Below are positions 24,100 to 31,243 of a DNA stretch of 32,858 nt, piece after piece. How positions within the stretch are numbered: position 1 is the first letter of the stretch; each line of letters starts with the position of its first letter. The position numbers were made by a program, and so were the translations under genes. This stretch comes from an uncultured Clostridia bacterium. Its GTDB lineage: Bacteria > Bacillota > Clostridia > Christensenellales > Borkfalkiaceae. The DNA lies in the NCBI GenBank assembly GCA_934254825.1, contig CAKQMB010000019.1, forward strand, positions 1 through 32,858, written 5' to 3'. The notes under the pieces were generated by a model that had not been told where the DNA came from, made no database searches, and saw only the letters and a list, made by a program, of their open reading frames with translations.

Positions 24100-26478
24100 A
24101 TGGACGCTTATAAAGATCTCAGAGACAACGGTCTCGAAACTCCCGAAAATATAATAGTAAGTCCGGAAGTAAGGACTATTCCCATGGTTGCGCTCAGGGG
24201 CAAGGTTATTTTGCCGAGCGTGGCAACTTCGTTCGACGTGGGCAGAATTAAATCGCTTGCGGCAATCAACGCCGCCGTCGATACCGACGAGGCGCTTATT
24301 TTCGTTTCCGCCCAGCGCGACGCGAAAGTGGAGGAGCCGACCGAGCAGGATTTATGCACCGTCGGAACGGTTTGCAGGATAAGACATATAGCCCGTATGC
24401 CCGGCGACAACATAAGGGTCAATATCAACGCGCTTTATGCCGCGGAAATCATTTCTTACCACGAAAACGAGAATTATTTTCTCGTGACCGTCAAAGAGCG
24501 CGTTGCCGCCGACGCGGAAGACGCCGAGACGGAAGCTTATTTCAGAGTGGTGAAAACCGAGCTTGCAAACTTTCTGAAATCGCCCGAAGTAAAGGTTAAT
24601 AAGGACGTTTTCGCGACTATTCTCGCACTCGATAAAGCCGAGGATTTCGTAAACGCCGCTTCCTACAATATGAATTTCAAAGAGGGCGACAAACAGCAAA
24701 TTCTCGAATACACGAGCGTTAAAGATAAGCTTTACGCCTTTTTCAATTTCCTTGTTCACGAAATCGAAATAATAAAGACCGAAAAGGAGATTTCCGACAA
24801 GGTCAAGGCGAGCGTGGAGAAGAGTCAGAGGGAATATTATTTAAGAGAACGGCTCAAAGCCATTCACAGCGAACTCGGCGACGACGAAGACGAAAGAGAA
24901 AAATTAAAACAGCGCATAATCGATAAAAAACTCCCGAAAGAAGTCGAAGAAAAGGCTTTGAAGGAGTTTTCGAGAATGGACAAAATGAGTCCGTCTTCTC
25001 CCGATTACACGGTACTTTCGGGATATCTCGACTGGATTTTGGATTTGCCGTTCAACGAGGAGAGCAAAGACAGGGAAAGCCTTTCGGACGCTAGGAAAAT
25101 TCTCGAAGAAGACCATTACGGTCTCGAAAAAGTCAAAGAAAGAATAATCGAATATCTCGCCGTTTTAAAGCTTACGGGCAAAATCGGCGGGTCGATACTT
25201 TGCTTATACGGTCCTCCGGGAGTCGGTAAAACCTCGATAGCGAAGTCGGTCGCGCGCGCTTTGGACAGAAAGTTCGTGAGAATGAGTCTCGGCGGCGTTA
25301 AGGACGAAGCCGAAATCAGAGGTCACAGAAAAACTTACGTCGGCGCGATGCCGGGCAGAATTATTTACGCCATGAAAGAAGCGGGAACGGTAAATCCCGT
25401 AATCCTTCTCGACGAAATCGATAAACTTTCGAGCGACCTTCGCGGCGATCCCGCAAGCGCGCTTCTGGAAGTTCTTGATCCCGAGCAGAACGTCGCTTTC
25501 AGAGATCGTTATCTCGAAATACCTTACGATCTTTCCAAGGTTCTGTTTATAACGACCGCCAACTCGCTCGATACGATCCCCGCTCCGCTTCTCGACAGAA
25601 TGGAAGTTCTGGAACTCGGCGGGTACACGAGAAACGAAAAATTCGAGATCGCAAAACGTTATCTCGTACCTAAGGAAATAACGAAAAACGGACTCGATCC
25701 CGCTCGCCTTTCGTTTGAAGAAAATGCCGTTTATCGACTTATAGACGGGTTTACGCGTGAAGCGGGCGTGAGAAATCTCGAAAGAGAGATAGGCTCGGTA
25801 TGCCGTAAGATAGCGGCGAAAACCGCGGACGACAAACGCAAAAAGAAGATTAAGGTCGACGAAAAGACGATCGAAGAACTTCTCGGTGCGGACAGATATT
25901 CGTATACCGACGAACTCAGAAGCGACGAGGTCGGCTGCGCGACGGGTCTTGCCTGGACTCAGGTCGGCGGAACGACCCTTCCCGTAGAGGTCGCGCTGTA
26001 TCCGGGTAAAGGAAATCTTAACCTTACGGGTAAACTCGGCGACGTTATGCAGGAAAGCGCGAAAATCGCGCTTACTTATGTAAAACTTCACGCAAAAGAG
26101 CTTGAAATAGATCCGAAGAAATTCGAGGAATACGACGTGCATATCCACGTTCCCGAGGGCGCGACCCCCAAGGACGGACCGAGCGCGGGCGTTACGCTTT
26201 CGACGGCGATCGCCTCGGCGTTTACCGGTAAAAAGGTACGCGGAGATATCGCGATGACTGGCGAAGTTACCCTTCGCGGCAAAGTTCTGCCTATCGGCGG
26301 ACTTAAAGAAAAATCGCTTGCGGCGTTCCGTCTCGGTATCAAAAACGTCATTATACCCAAGCAGAACGTGAAAGATCTCGAAGAAATTCCCGCAAACATA
26401 AGAAAGGAAATGAATTTTATTCCCGTTTCCACGGTCACGGAAGTTCTCGACGAAGCTATTCGCGGGGTAAACATTTGA
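24100..26478 (+). CDS. lon: ATP-dependent protease Lon
   Basis: A 792-residue LonA-type protease. The N-terminal substrate-binding domain (about 25-225) is followed by a coiled coil. The AAA+ module has Walker A GPPGVGKTS (Lys377) and Walker B ILLDEIDK (Asp438, Glu439). The C-terminal serine-lysine peptidase has PKDGPSAGV (Ser695) and GGLKEK (Lys738), with the normal 43-residue spacing. It degrades misfolded and regulatory proteins in the cytoplasm. The start at 24100 is set by AAGGAG at 24087-24092; the frame is open upstream but reads low-quality sequence there. It is followed by engB, the order seen in Bacillus lonA-ysxC. Confidence 0.97.
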   Translation: MDAYKDLRDNGLETPENIIVSPEVRTIPMVALRGKVILPSVATSFDVGRIKSLAAINAAVDTDEALIFVSAQRDAKVEEPTEQDLCTVGTVCRIRHIARMPGDNIRVNINALYAAEIISYHENENYFLVTVKERVAADAEDAETEAYFRVVKTELANFLKSPEVKVNKDVFATILALDKAEDFVNAASYNMNFKEGDKQQILEYTSVKDKLYAFFNFLVHEIEIIKTEKEISDKVKASVEKSQREYYLRERLKAIHSELGDDEDEREKLKQRIIDKKLPKEVEEKALKEFSRMDKMSPSSPDYTVLSGYLDWILDLPFNEESKDRESLSDARKILEEDHYGLEKVKERIIEYLAVLKLTGKIGGSILCLYGPPGVGKTSIAKSVARALDRKFVRMSLGGVKDEAEIRGHRKTYVGAMPGRIIYAMKEAGTVNPVILLDEIDKLSSDLRGDPASALLEVLDPEQNVAFRDRYLEIPYDLSKVLFITTANSLDTIPAPLLDRMEVLELGGYTRNEKFEIAKRYLVPKEITKNGLDPARLSFEENAVYRLIDGFTREAGVRNLEREIGSVCRKIAAKTADDKRKKKIKVDEKTIEELLGADRYSYTDELRSDEVGCATGLAWTQVGGTTLPVEVALYPGKGNLNLTGKLGDVMQESAKIALTYVKLHAKELEIDPKKFEEYDVHIHVPEGATPKDGPSAGVTLSTAIASAFTGKKVRGDIAMTGEVTLRGKVLPIGGLKEKSLAAFRLGIKNVIIPKQNVKDLEEIPANIRKEMNFIPVSTVTEVLDEAIRGVNI

Positions 26479-26567
26479 ATTTCGCGAGGGTAAATTTTCA
26501 AATCGTTCGTCCGTAAACTTTTTGTTCGCCCGAAAGCGGCAAAACGCAGGAAAAATTAAGGAAGATT

Positions 26568-27236
26568 ATGGTAATAAAAAACGCAACGTTCATAACTTCT
26601 GCGGCTTCGCCGTCGCAGTTCATAAAACCCGATAAGCCGATCATCGCAGTGGTCGGCAAATCGAACGTGGGGAAAAGTTCGTTCATAAATATGCTTGCGA
26701 ACCAAAAAAAACTCGCAAAAACCTCGGACACCCCGGGGCGCACAAGGCTTGTGAACTATTTCGATTTCGGCGAGTTCGTGCTTGCCGATCTCCCCGGTTA
26801 CGGCTACGCGAAAGTTTCCAAAAGCGAAAAAGAGAAGTGGGGCGTTACGATGCAGAGGTTTTTCGAGGATAAGTCAAACGCGAATTATGTTTTTTCGCTC
26901 GTGGATATCCGTCACAAACCCACCGCGGACGACGTCACGATGGTTAATTTCCTTCATTCGTGCGCGTTTTCGTTCAGTTTTATCGCCACCAAAGCCGACA
27001 AACTTTCGAGAATGCAGATAAAAAAGAACGTGGAAGACATTGCGAGATTTTTTGCCGTGACAAAGCAGAACGTGATCGCCGTTTCCTCGCAGACGAGGCA
27101 GGGCAAAGATGAAGTTCTCGCCAAACTTGACGAAATTTTAAACAATATCGCGCTTTACGGTTCTTCGGCAGGCGAGAATGCCGACGAGGAATTCGACGAA
27201 GATTTTGACGGCGGGGAGGAAGAAAATGAAGAATAA
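26568..27236 (+). CDS. engB: Ribosome-biogenesis GTPase EngB/YsxC
   Basis: A 222-residue TrmE-Era-type GTPase needed for late 50S assembly. G1 is GKSNVGKSS (residues 30-38), G2 TPGRT (55-59), G3 DLPGYG (74-79), G4 TKADK (141-145) and G5 SSQTRQG. The C-terminus is extended by a strongly acidic tail (DEEFDEDFDGGEEENEE) not typical of EngB. AAGGAAG precedes the ATG. It follows lon by 89 bases, and its last 11 bases overlap the next small gene. Confidence 0.96.
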   Translation: MVIKNATFITSAASPSQFIKPDKPIIAVVGKSNVGKSSFINMLANQKKLAKTSDTPGRTRLVNYFDFGEFVLADLPGYGYAKVSKSEKEKWGVTMQRFFEDKSNANYVFSLVDIRHKPTADDVTMVNFLHSCAFSFSFIATKADKLSRMQIKKNVEDIARFFAVTKQNVIAVSSQTRQGKDEVLAKLDEILNNIALYGSSAGENADEEFDEDFDGGEEENEE

Positions 27237-27450
27237 TAACGGAACGGGTATGATTTTCCGCGTTTTATCGATAGTTTTTTACGTTCTCGCGGCGGTTTTG
27301 TTCTTTATGCGAAGCAGTGAAAACGGTTATACGACCTATGCGGTTATTTCGCTTGCGGTCGGAGCGGTTTTCAGTTCGGTTTCCGCGGCGATAGCCTTGA
27401 AAAACAAAGAAAAAGACAACGATAACGACGAAGACGACGCGAAGAAATAA
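27226..27450 (+). CDS. Small two-helix membrane protein, unknown function
   Basis: 74 residues starting at ATG 27226. The site GGGGAGGAAG lies inside the end of engB, so the start is well supported and translation is coupled. Two hydrophobic segments (about 9-27, IFRVLSIVFYVLAAVLFFM, and 36-54, AVISLAVGAVFSSVSAAIA) are separated by a short polar loop. A charged tail follows (KNKEKDNDNDEDDAKK). Both ends should be cytoplasmic. No family is recognised. Confidence 0.75.
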   Translation: MKNNNGTGMIFRVLSIVFYVLAAVLFFMRSSENGYTTYAVISLAVGAVFSSVSAAIALKNKEKDNDNDEDDAKK

Positions 27451-27483
27451 AAAAAACGAAATAACAAATAACAAAGAATAAAA

Positions 27484-27538
27484 AGTCAAAACATTCTGCA
27501 AACGGATTTCTCCGAAGCTCAATGTTCTGACTTTTTTT
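27484..27538 (+). terminator. Terminator of the lon/engB region
   Basis: AGTCAAAACATT (27484-27495) pairs with AATGTTCTGACT (27521-27532) with one mismatch. The loop holds a small CGGA/TCCG hairpin, and seven Ts follow. Confidence 0.75.
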
Positions 27539-27614
27539 GTGTCTTTTTCGTTTTTTGTTTGCTGTCGCTATCAAAATCCGCTTTTTCCGAACAGCGAAGG
27601 CAAGTACAAACGAT

Positions 27615-27647
27615 AAAAAGCCTTTTCCGAGCGGAAAAGGCTTTTTT
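27615..27647. terminator. Strong symmetric terminator
   Basis: A perfect 14-bp stem (AAAAAGCCTTTTCC / GGAAAAGGCTTTTT) with a GAGC loop and A/T tracts on both sides, able to work on both strands. No gene clearly ends here on the plus strand. On the minus strand it follows a short frame at 27668-27745. Confidence 0.8.
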
Positions 27648-27667
27648 GAGTGTTTTATCAGATTTGT

Positions 27668-27745
27668 TTATGCTATTTCGTCGCCGTTTTTATCGAGTTT
27701 TCCGTCCGCGCAGTAAATTATATAATTATGATTGTCAATATGCAA
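27668..27745 (-). pseudogene. Possible gene remnant (C-terminal fragment)
   Basis: A minus-strand frame of about 25 codons ends NYIIYCADGKLDKNGDEIA then TAA, and is followed by the strong terminator at 27647-27615. It reads like the end of a real protein, but upstream the frame closes at once and no RBS is present. It may be a decayed gene. The rest of 27540-27824 shows no gene. Confidence 0.2.
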
Positions 27746-27824
27746 ATGAACGAAAGTTTAAATTTTTCGCAGACGCTGTTAGCCGCAGAGAAAGAAAAAT
27801 TTTAAAAAATATGCGTTAAAACGC

Positions 27825-27853
27825 TTGCGTTTTTTAAAATAAAGTATTAAAAT
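27825..27853 (+). promoter_or_regulatory. Promoter of the lysine-riboswitch transporter operon
   Basis: TTGCGT (27825-27830), 17 bases, TAAAAT (27848-27853). The predicted start is near 27860, about 90 bases before the aptamer. Confidence 0.6.
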
Positions 27854-27859
27854 GCACAT

Positions 27860-27931
27860 ATGTCAGGCGGCGGCGACGAAAAAATCGGTTTTGCCGTTGA
27901 CCTGAAAAAAGAGCGGAAACGTTCTTTGTAA
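27860..27931 (+). CDS. Possible short leader peptide before the L-box
   Basis: ATG at 27860, then 23 codons and TAA. The peptide starts MSGGGDEKIG and ends in a basic run LKKERKRSL. The ATG coincides with the predicted transcription start, so it could be a leaderless frame; there is no RBS. It may be chance. Confidence 0.2.
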   Translation: MSGGGDEKIGFAVDLKKERKRSL

Positions 27932-27948
27932 TAAAAAATCGAAAATCA

Positions 27949-28118
27949 AAGATAGAGGCGCAGGGCTTAAAAGTAGCTCTCGTTCAGAACCCGTCGAAGG
28001 GGAACGAGAAAGAAAGGAAGTCTTGCCGAAACCGTTGCGTGTTCGCACCTCGCAACAGGTTGGGCGTCGGTAAAATATATCGACGACTGTCGCTTTTTTA
28101 AAGCGGAGAGCTATCGTG
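27949..28118 (+). promoter_or_regulatory. Lysine riboswitch (L-box) aptamer
   Basis: The conserved L-box core is present in order: GATAGAGGCGC (27951), AAAAGTAG (27969-27976), TTGCCGAA (28023), GGTTGGGCG (28058), GACTGTCGC (28084) and GGAGAGCTATC (28105-28115). P1 is GATAG/CTATC. The 3' half of P1 (GGAGAGCTAT, 28105-28114) can instead pair with ATGGCTCTCC (28152-28161), one U-G pair included. That alternative pairing disrupts the following terminator. Lysine binding would stabilise P1, free the terminator and switch the operon off. Confidence 0.95.
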
Positions 28119-28133
28119 GTATTGACGGATTTT

Positions 28134-28174
28134 TCCCGTGGGTATTGCTTTATGGCTCTCCCGCGGGATTTTTT
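28134..28174 (+). terminator. Riboswitch-controlled intrinsic terminator
   Basis: TCCCGTGGG (28134-28142) pairs with CCCGCGGGA (28160-28168), nine pairs with one G-U, followed by six Ts. Its 3' side overlaps the antiterminator partner at 28152-28161. Confidence 0.9.
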
Positions 28175-28217
28175 ATTGAAATCGTTTTAACTTAAATTTT
28201 TATTCGGAGGAATACAA

Positions 28218-29882
28218 ATGAAAAAAACGCGTAATCTGATTTTAATTCTGACGTGTGTTTTCCTTATTTTTTCCTGCTCGGGTTGCGGCGGCGGAAATAA
28301 GGCTAAACTTACTTACGTCGACCTTGTCAACAACGACACGGGTTTCACCGCGACCGACGCAGACGTCGCAATTTCCATAGGTCTTGCCAAGGGCAACGTC
28401 TATAAGGATAAAATGAATCAGTTTCTCGATAAGCTTTCTGCCGAAGAACAGGAAGATATTATGGGCGGAATTATCGGGATTTTAAACGACGAAACGGCAA
28501 CTTTCACTCCGCGGTACGATTTTTCTTCCGCAGACGGCGGAGTCCTGAAAGTCGGTATGGAATGCGCTTACGAGCCTTATAACTGGACTCAGGACGACGA
28601 CAGAAACGGCGCGCTTCCGATAGCCAATCTGAAAGGTAAATACGCCAACGGTTACGACGTTCAGATAGCCGCTATGGTCGCCGCTTCGATGAATATGACT
28701 ATCGAAATCTATCAGTACGAATGGGAAAGCCTTATTCCCGCGGTAAACAGCGCCGCGCTCGACGCAATCGTCGCGGGTATGAGTCCCACGGAAAACAGAA
28801 AAAAAGAGATAGATTTCACGACTCCTTATTATCGTTCGACGCTTGTCGTCGTAACGCGCGAGGGTTCCGTTATCGCGGACGCGAAATCCCTGGCGGAAAT
28901 CGACAGAGAAGGAGTAAAAGTCGCGGGGCAACCGGGAACGTTCCACCTTACCGCGCTTCAAACTCAGACGAGCAAACTTACGGTGGTGGACAGCCTCGCG
29001 ACGTTCGTAGATATGAGAATGGCGTTAGAGGCGGGAACGATAGACGGTTACGTCGCCGAAAGACCTACCGCGAACGCCGTTTGCAACGCGAAACAGAACG
29101 ACGACGAAGGATTTTTCGTTTCGGTCGGTAATATTCTGAAAACATACTGGAAAGATTTTCTTAAAGGTATCGGCTACACCCTTTCGATCGCGCTTATTTC
29201 CACCGTCGCGGGTCTTCTTATCGGTCTTATCATAGGCGTTGTGAGAACTATTCCCCGTTCGAAAAAGAAATGGGTTGCGGTCATTCAGAAAATAGTCGAC
29301 GTAATACTTTCCGTATATATCGAAGTTTTCAGAGGAACGCCGATGATGGTTCAGGCGATGGTCATCTATTGGGGCTATGCGTTTGCCACGGGCGGAAATA
29401 CTTTCAATCTGTTCCTGTCCGCGCTTATCATCGTTTCGATAAACACGGGCGCGTATATAGCGGAAATAGTGAGGGGCGGAATAATTTCCGTCGACAAAGG
29501 GCAGTTCGAGGGGGCGAAAGCGCTCGGAATGGGACACGTCGCGACGATGGTTCACGTTATTCTGCCGCAGGTTATAAGAAATATTCTTCCCGCCGTTTCG
29601 AACGAATTCGTAATCAATATCAAAGATACTTCGGTGTTGAACGTAATCGGCGTTACGGAGCTGTATTTCTTTACGAACGTGATAGTCAAACAGACATATA
29701 AAAACTTCCCGATTTACTTTATCTGCTGCGTTATTTATTTCATAATGACGTTCACTATAACAAGACTTTTAAGGCTTATCGAAAAGCTTCTCGCGGGCAA
29801 GGATAATTACACGATCTGCGGTTCGCAAAGCGACTCGGCTTCTATGATAAAAGTTACCAAGGAGGGAGTTCCCAATGACTGA
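28218..29882 (+). CDS. Amino-acid ABC transporter, fused binding protein and permease (predicted lysine)
   Basis: A 554-residue lipoprotein-permease fusion. The signal ends at IFSC (Cys20). Residues about 107-295 are the SBP_bac_3 domain from its normal N-terminal start (GGVLKVGMECAYEPYNWTQ) to IDGYVAERPTA. The usual last part of such domains (DVAISIGLAKGN...KMNQFLDKLSAEEQEDIM) instead lies before it at residues 40-82, so the domain looks circularly permuted. From about 313 comes a HisM-type permease (YWKDFLKGIGYTLSIALIS, EVFRGTPMMVQ, and the EAA loop GAKALGMGHVATMVHVILPQ). CGGAGG precedes the ATG. The L-box upstream predicts lysine as substrate. The ATPase gene follows with an 8-base overlap. 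Confidence 0.93.
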   Translation: MKKTRNLILILTCVFLIFSCSGCGGGNKAKLTYVDLVNNDTGFTATDADVAISIGLAKGNVYKDKMNQFLDKLSAEEQEDIMGGIIGILNDETATFTPRYDFSSADGGVLKVGMECAYEPYNWTQDDDRNGALPIANLKGKYANGYDVQIAAMVAASMNMTIEIYQYEWESLIPAVNSAALDAIVAGMSPTENRKKEIDFTTPYYRSTLVVVTREGSVIADAKSLAEIDREGVKVAGQPGTFHLTALQTQTSKLTVVDSLATFVDMRMALEAGTIDGYVAERPTANAVCNAKQNDDEGFFVSVGNILKTYWKDFLKGIGYTLSIALISTVAGLLIGLIIGVVRTIPRSKKKWVAVIQKIVDVILSVYIEVFRGTPMMVQAMVIYWGYAFATGGNTFNLFLSALIIVSINTGAYIAEIVRGGIISVDKGQFEGAKALGMGHVATMVHVILPQVIRNILPAVSNEFVINIKDTSVLNVIGVTELYFFTNVIVKQTYKNFPIYFICCVIYFIMTFTITRLLRLIEKLLAGKDNYTICGSQSDSASMIKVTKEGVPND

Positions 29883-30621
29883 CAGCATTATAAAAATTGT
29901 CAATTTAAGAAAATCTTTCGGCGATCACGAGGTTTTGAAAGGCGTCGATTTAGAGGTGAAAAAAGGCGAAGTCGTATCGGTTATCGGGGCTTCGGGTTCG
30001 GGCAAAAGTACGATGCTTCGCTGTATAAATCTTCTCGAAACGCCGAGCGGCGGCGAGATTTTGTATAACGGAAACAGTATTCTCGCGCCCGATTTCGAAC
30101 TGGCTTCTTACCGCGCGAAAGTCGGAATGGTGTTCCAGCAGTTCAATCTGTTCAACAATATGAACGTTCTGAAAAACTGCGTTATAGGGCAGATGAAAGT
30201 TTTAAAACGCACCAAAGAGGAAGCCGAAAAAATAGCGATGGAATATCTCGGCAAAGTAGGAATGAGCGCGTTTATCAACGCTCGCCCCGCTCAGCTTTCG
30301 GGTGGACAGAAACAAAGGGTCGCGATAGCGAGGGCGCTTGCGATGAACCCCGACGTGCTTTTGTTCGACGAGCCTACTTCCGCGCTCGACCCCGAAATGG
30401 TCGGCGAAGTTCTGTCGGTAATGAAAGAGCTTGCGAAAACGGGACTTACGATGATCGTCGTAACGCACGAAATGCAGTTCGCGAAGGACGTTTCTTCGAG
30501 AGTGGTGTTTATGGACGGCGGCTACGTCGCCGAAGACAATTCTCCCGAAGTGATCTTCAACGAACCAGAAAATCCGAGAACGAAAGAGTTTTTGTACAGG
30601 GTTTTAAACAAAGATATTTAA
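29875..30621 (+). CDS. Amino-acid ABC transporter ATP-binding protein
   Basis: A 248-residue polar-amino-acid-type ATPase (GlnQ/HisP family). Walker A is GASGSGKST (residues 38-46), the Q-loop lies in GMVFQQFNLFNNM, the signature is LSGGQKQR, Walker B is VLLFDEPTSALDPE, and the switch His is in VVTHEMQF. It powers the permease encoded just upstream. The genes overlap by 8 bases, and AAGGAGG lies inside the end of the permease gene. It ends the riboswitch operon before a palindromic terminator. GlnQ-family sequence alone does not set specificity; the upstream lysine riboswitch suggests lysine. Confidence 0.96.
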   Translation: MTDSIIKIVNLRKSFGDHEVLKGVDLEVKKGEVVSVIGASGSGKSTMLRCINLLETPSGGEILYNGNSILAPDFELASYRAKVGMVFQQFNLFNNMNVLKNCVIGQMKVLKRTKEEAEKIAMEYLGKVGMSAFINARPAQLSGGQKQRVAIARALAMNPDVLLFDEPTSALDPEMVGEVLSVMKELAKTGLTMIVVTHEMQFAKDVSSRVVFMDGGYVAEDNSPEVIFNEPENPRTKEFLYRVLNKDI

Positions 30622-30639
30622 TTTTACAGCATAAAAAGA

Positions 30640-30682
30640 GCGGGAGCGGCGGGAAATTTTGAAAATTTCCCGCCGCTCCCGC
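30640..30682. terminator. Bidirectional terminator after the transporter
   Basis: A 21-bp perfect palindrome around a single central G at 30661 (GCGGGAGCGGCGGG... arms). It lies between two convergent genes. The flanking T/A tracts are short. Confidence 0.8.
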
Positions 30683-30689
30683 CTTTGGT

Positions 30690-31037
30690 TTATTTATATC
30701 TTTTTTCGCAAAATTCCTCGGGCTGAATAATAATCCCTTTAAAAGCGAGATCGGGTTTCGGTCTCGTTCTTTTTTTGCGTTTCGGCTTGGGTTTTTGCGG
30801 CAATTCGGCGTTTCGTATATAATAAATTTTCGGGTCGCGTTTCGGCGGCTCGGTTATTTCCTCGGCGATTTGCGCTTTCCTTTTCGTGCGCGCGTTTTTT
30901 GCGTTCGCGGAATTTTTCTTTACGCCCGATTTAAGCTCTTCGAGATATTTCCCGAAAAAACGGATAATGCAGGCAAATCCGAACGCGGAAACGAAAATCG
31001 AAATAAAAAGCAGAGTAAACTGATAAAAATTCGGCAT
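30690..31037 (-). CDS. Small single-helix membrane protein with basic tail, unknown
   Basis: 115 residues. A hydrophobic helix at about 7-27 (FTLLFISIFVSAFGFACIIRF) is followed by a long Lys/Arg/Pro-rich tail (PKPKRKKRTRPKP) that should stay in the cytoplasm. It ends IIIQPEEFCEKRYK. GAGGAAA lies about 10 bases before the ATG at 31037, which supports translation, and a bidirectional terminator lies just beyond its stop. A TATAAT-like box on the minus strand near 31110 has no clear -35. I know no family for it. Confidence 0.6.
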   Translation of the reverse strand: MPNFYQFTLLFISIFVSAFGFACIIRFFGKYLEELKSGVKKNSANAKNARTKRKAQIAEEITEPPKRDPKIYYIRNAELPQKPKPKRKKRTRPKPDLAFKGIIIQPEEFCEKRYK

Positions 31038-31243
31038 AATGTTTTTCCTCTCGGTCGGTTGTGGGGGCGTGGCTTCGTCGGTTCAACCGATCGATTTTTT
31101 TTCTTCATTATATATTGTTCGGGGCGTTTGCTTTTGGAAAACTTTGTCGAAATTCGTCTTTTAAGGTCGAAGTCGCGGAGCGGCGGTATAAAAACATAAA
31201 TAAGAGTAAAGAATTAACACAAACTTAAAAGCGAGGTAAAAAA

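Noticed and set aside
31078..31101. Hairpin TCGGTT/AACCGA followed by Ts on the plus strand
   Set aside because: The one-base loop is sterically unlikely, and there is no plus-strand gene upstream for it to terminate.
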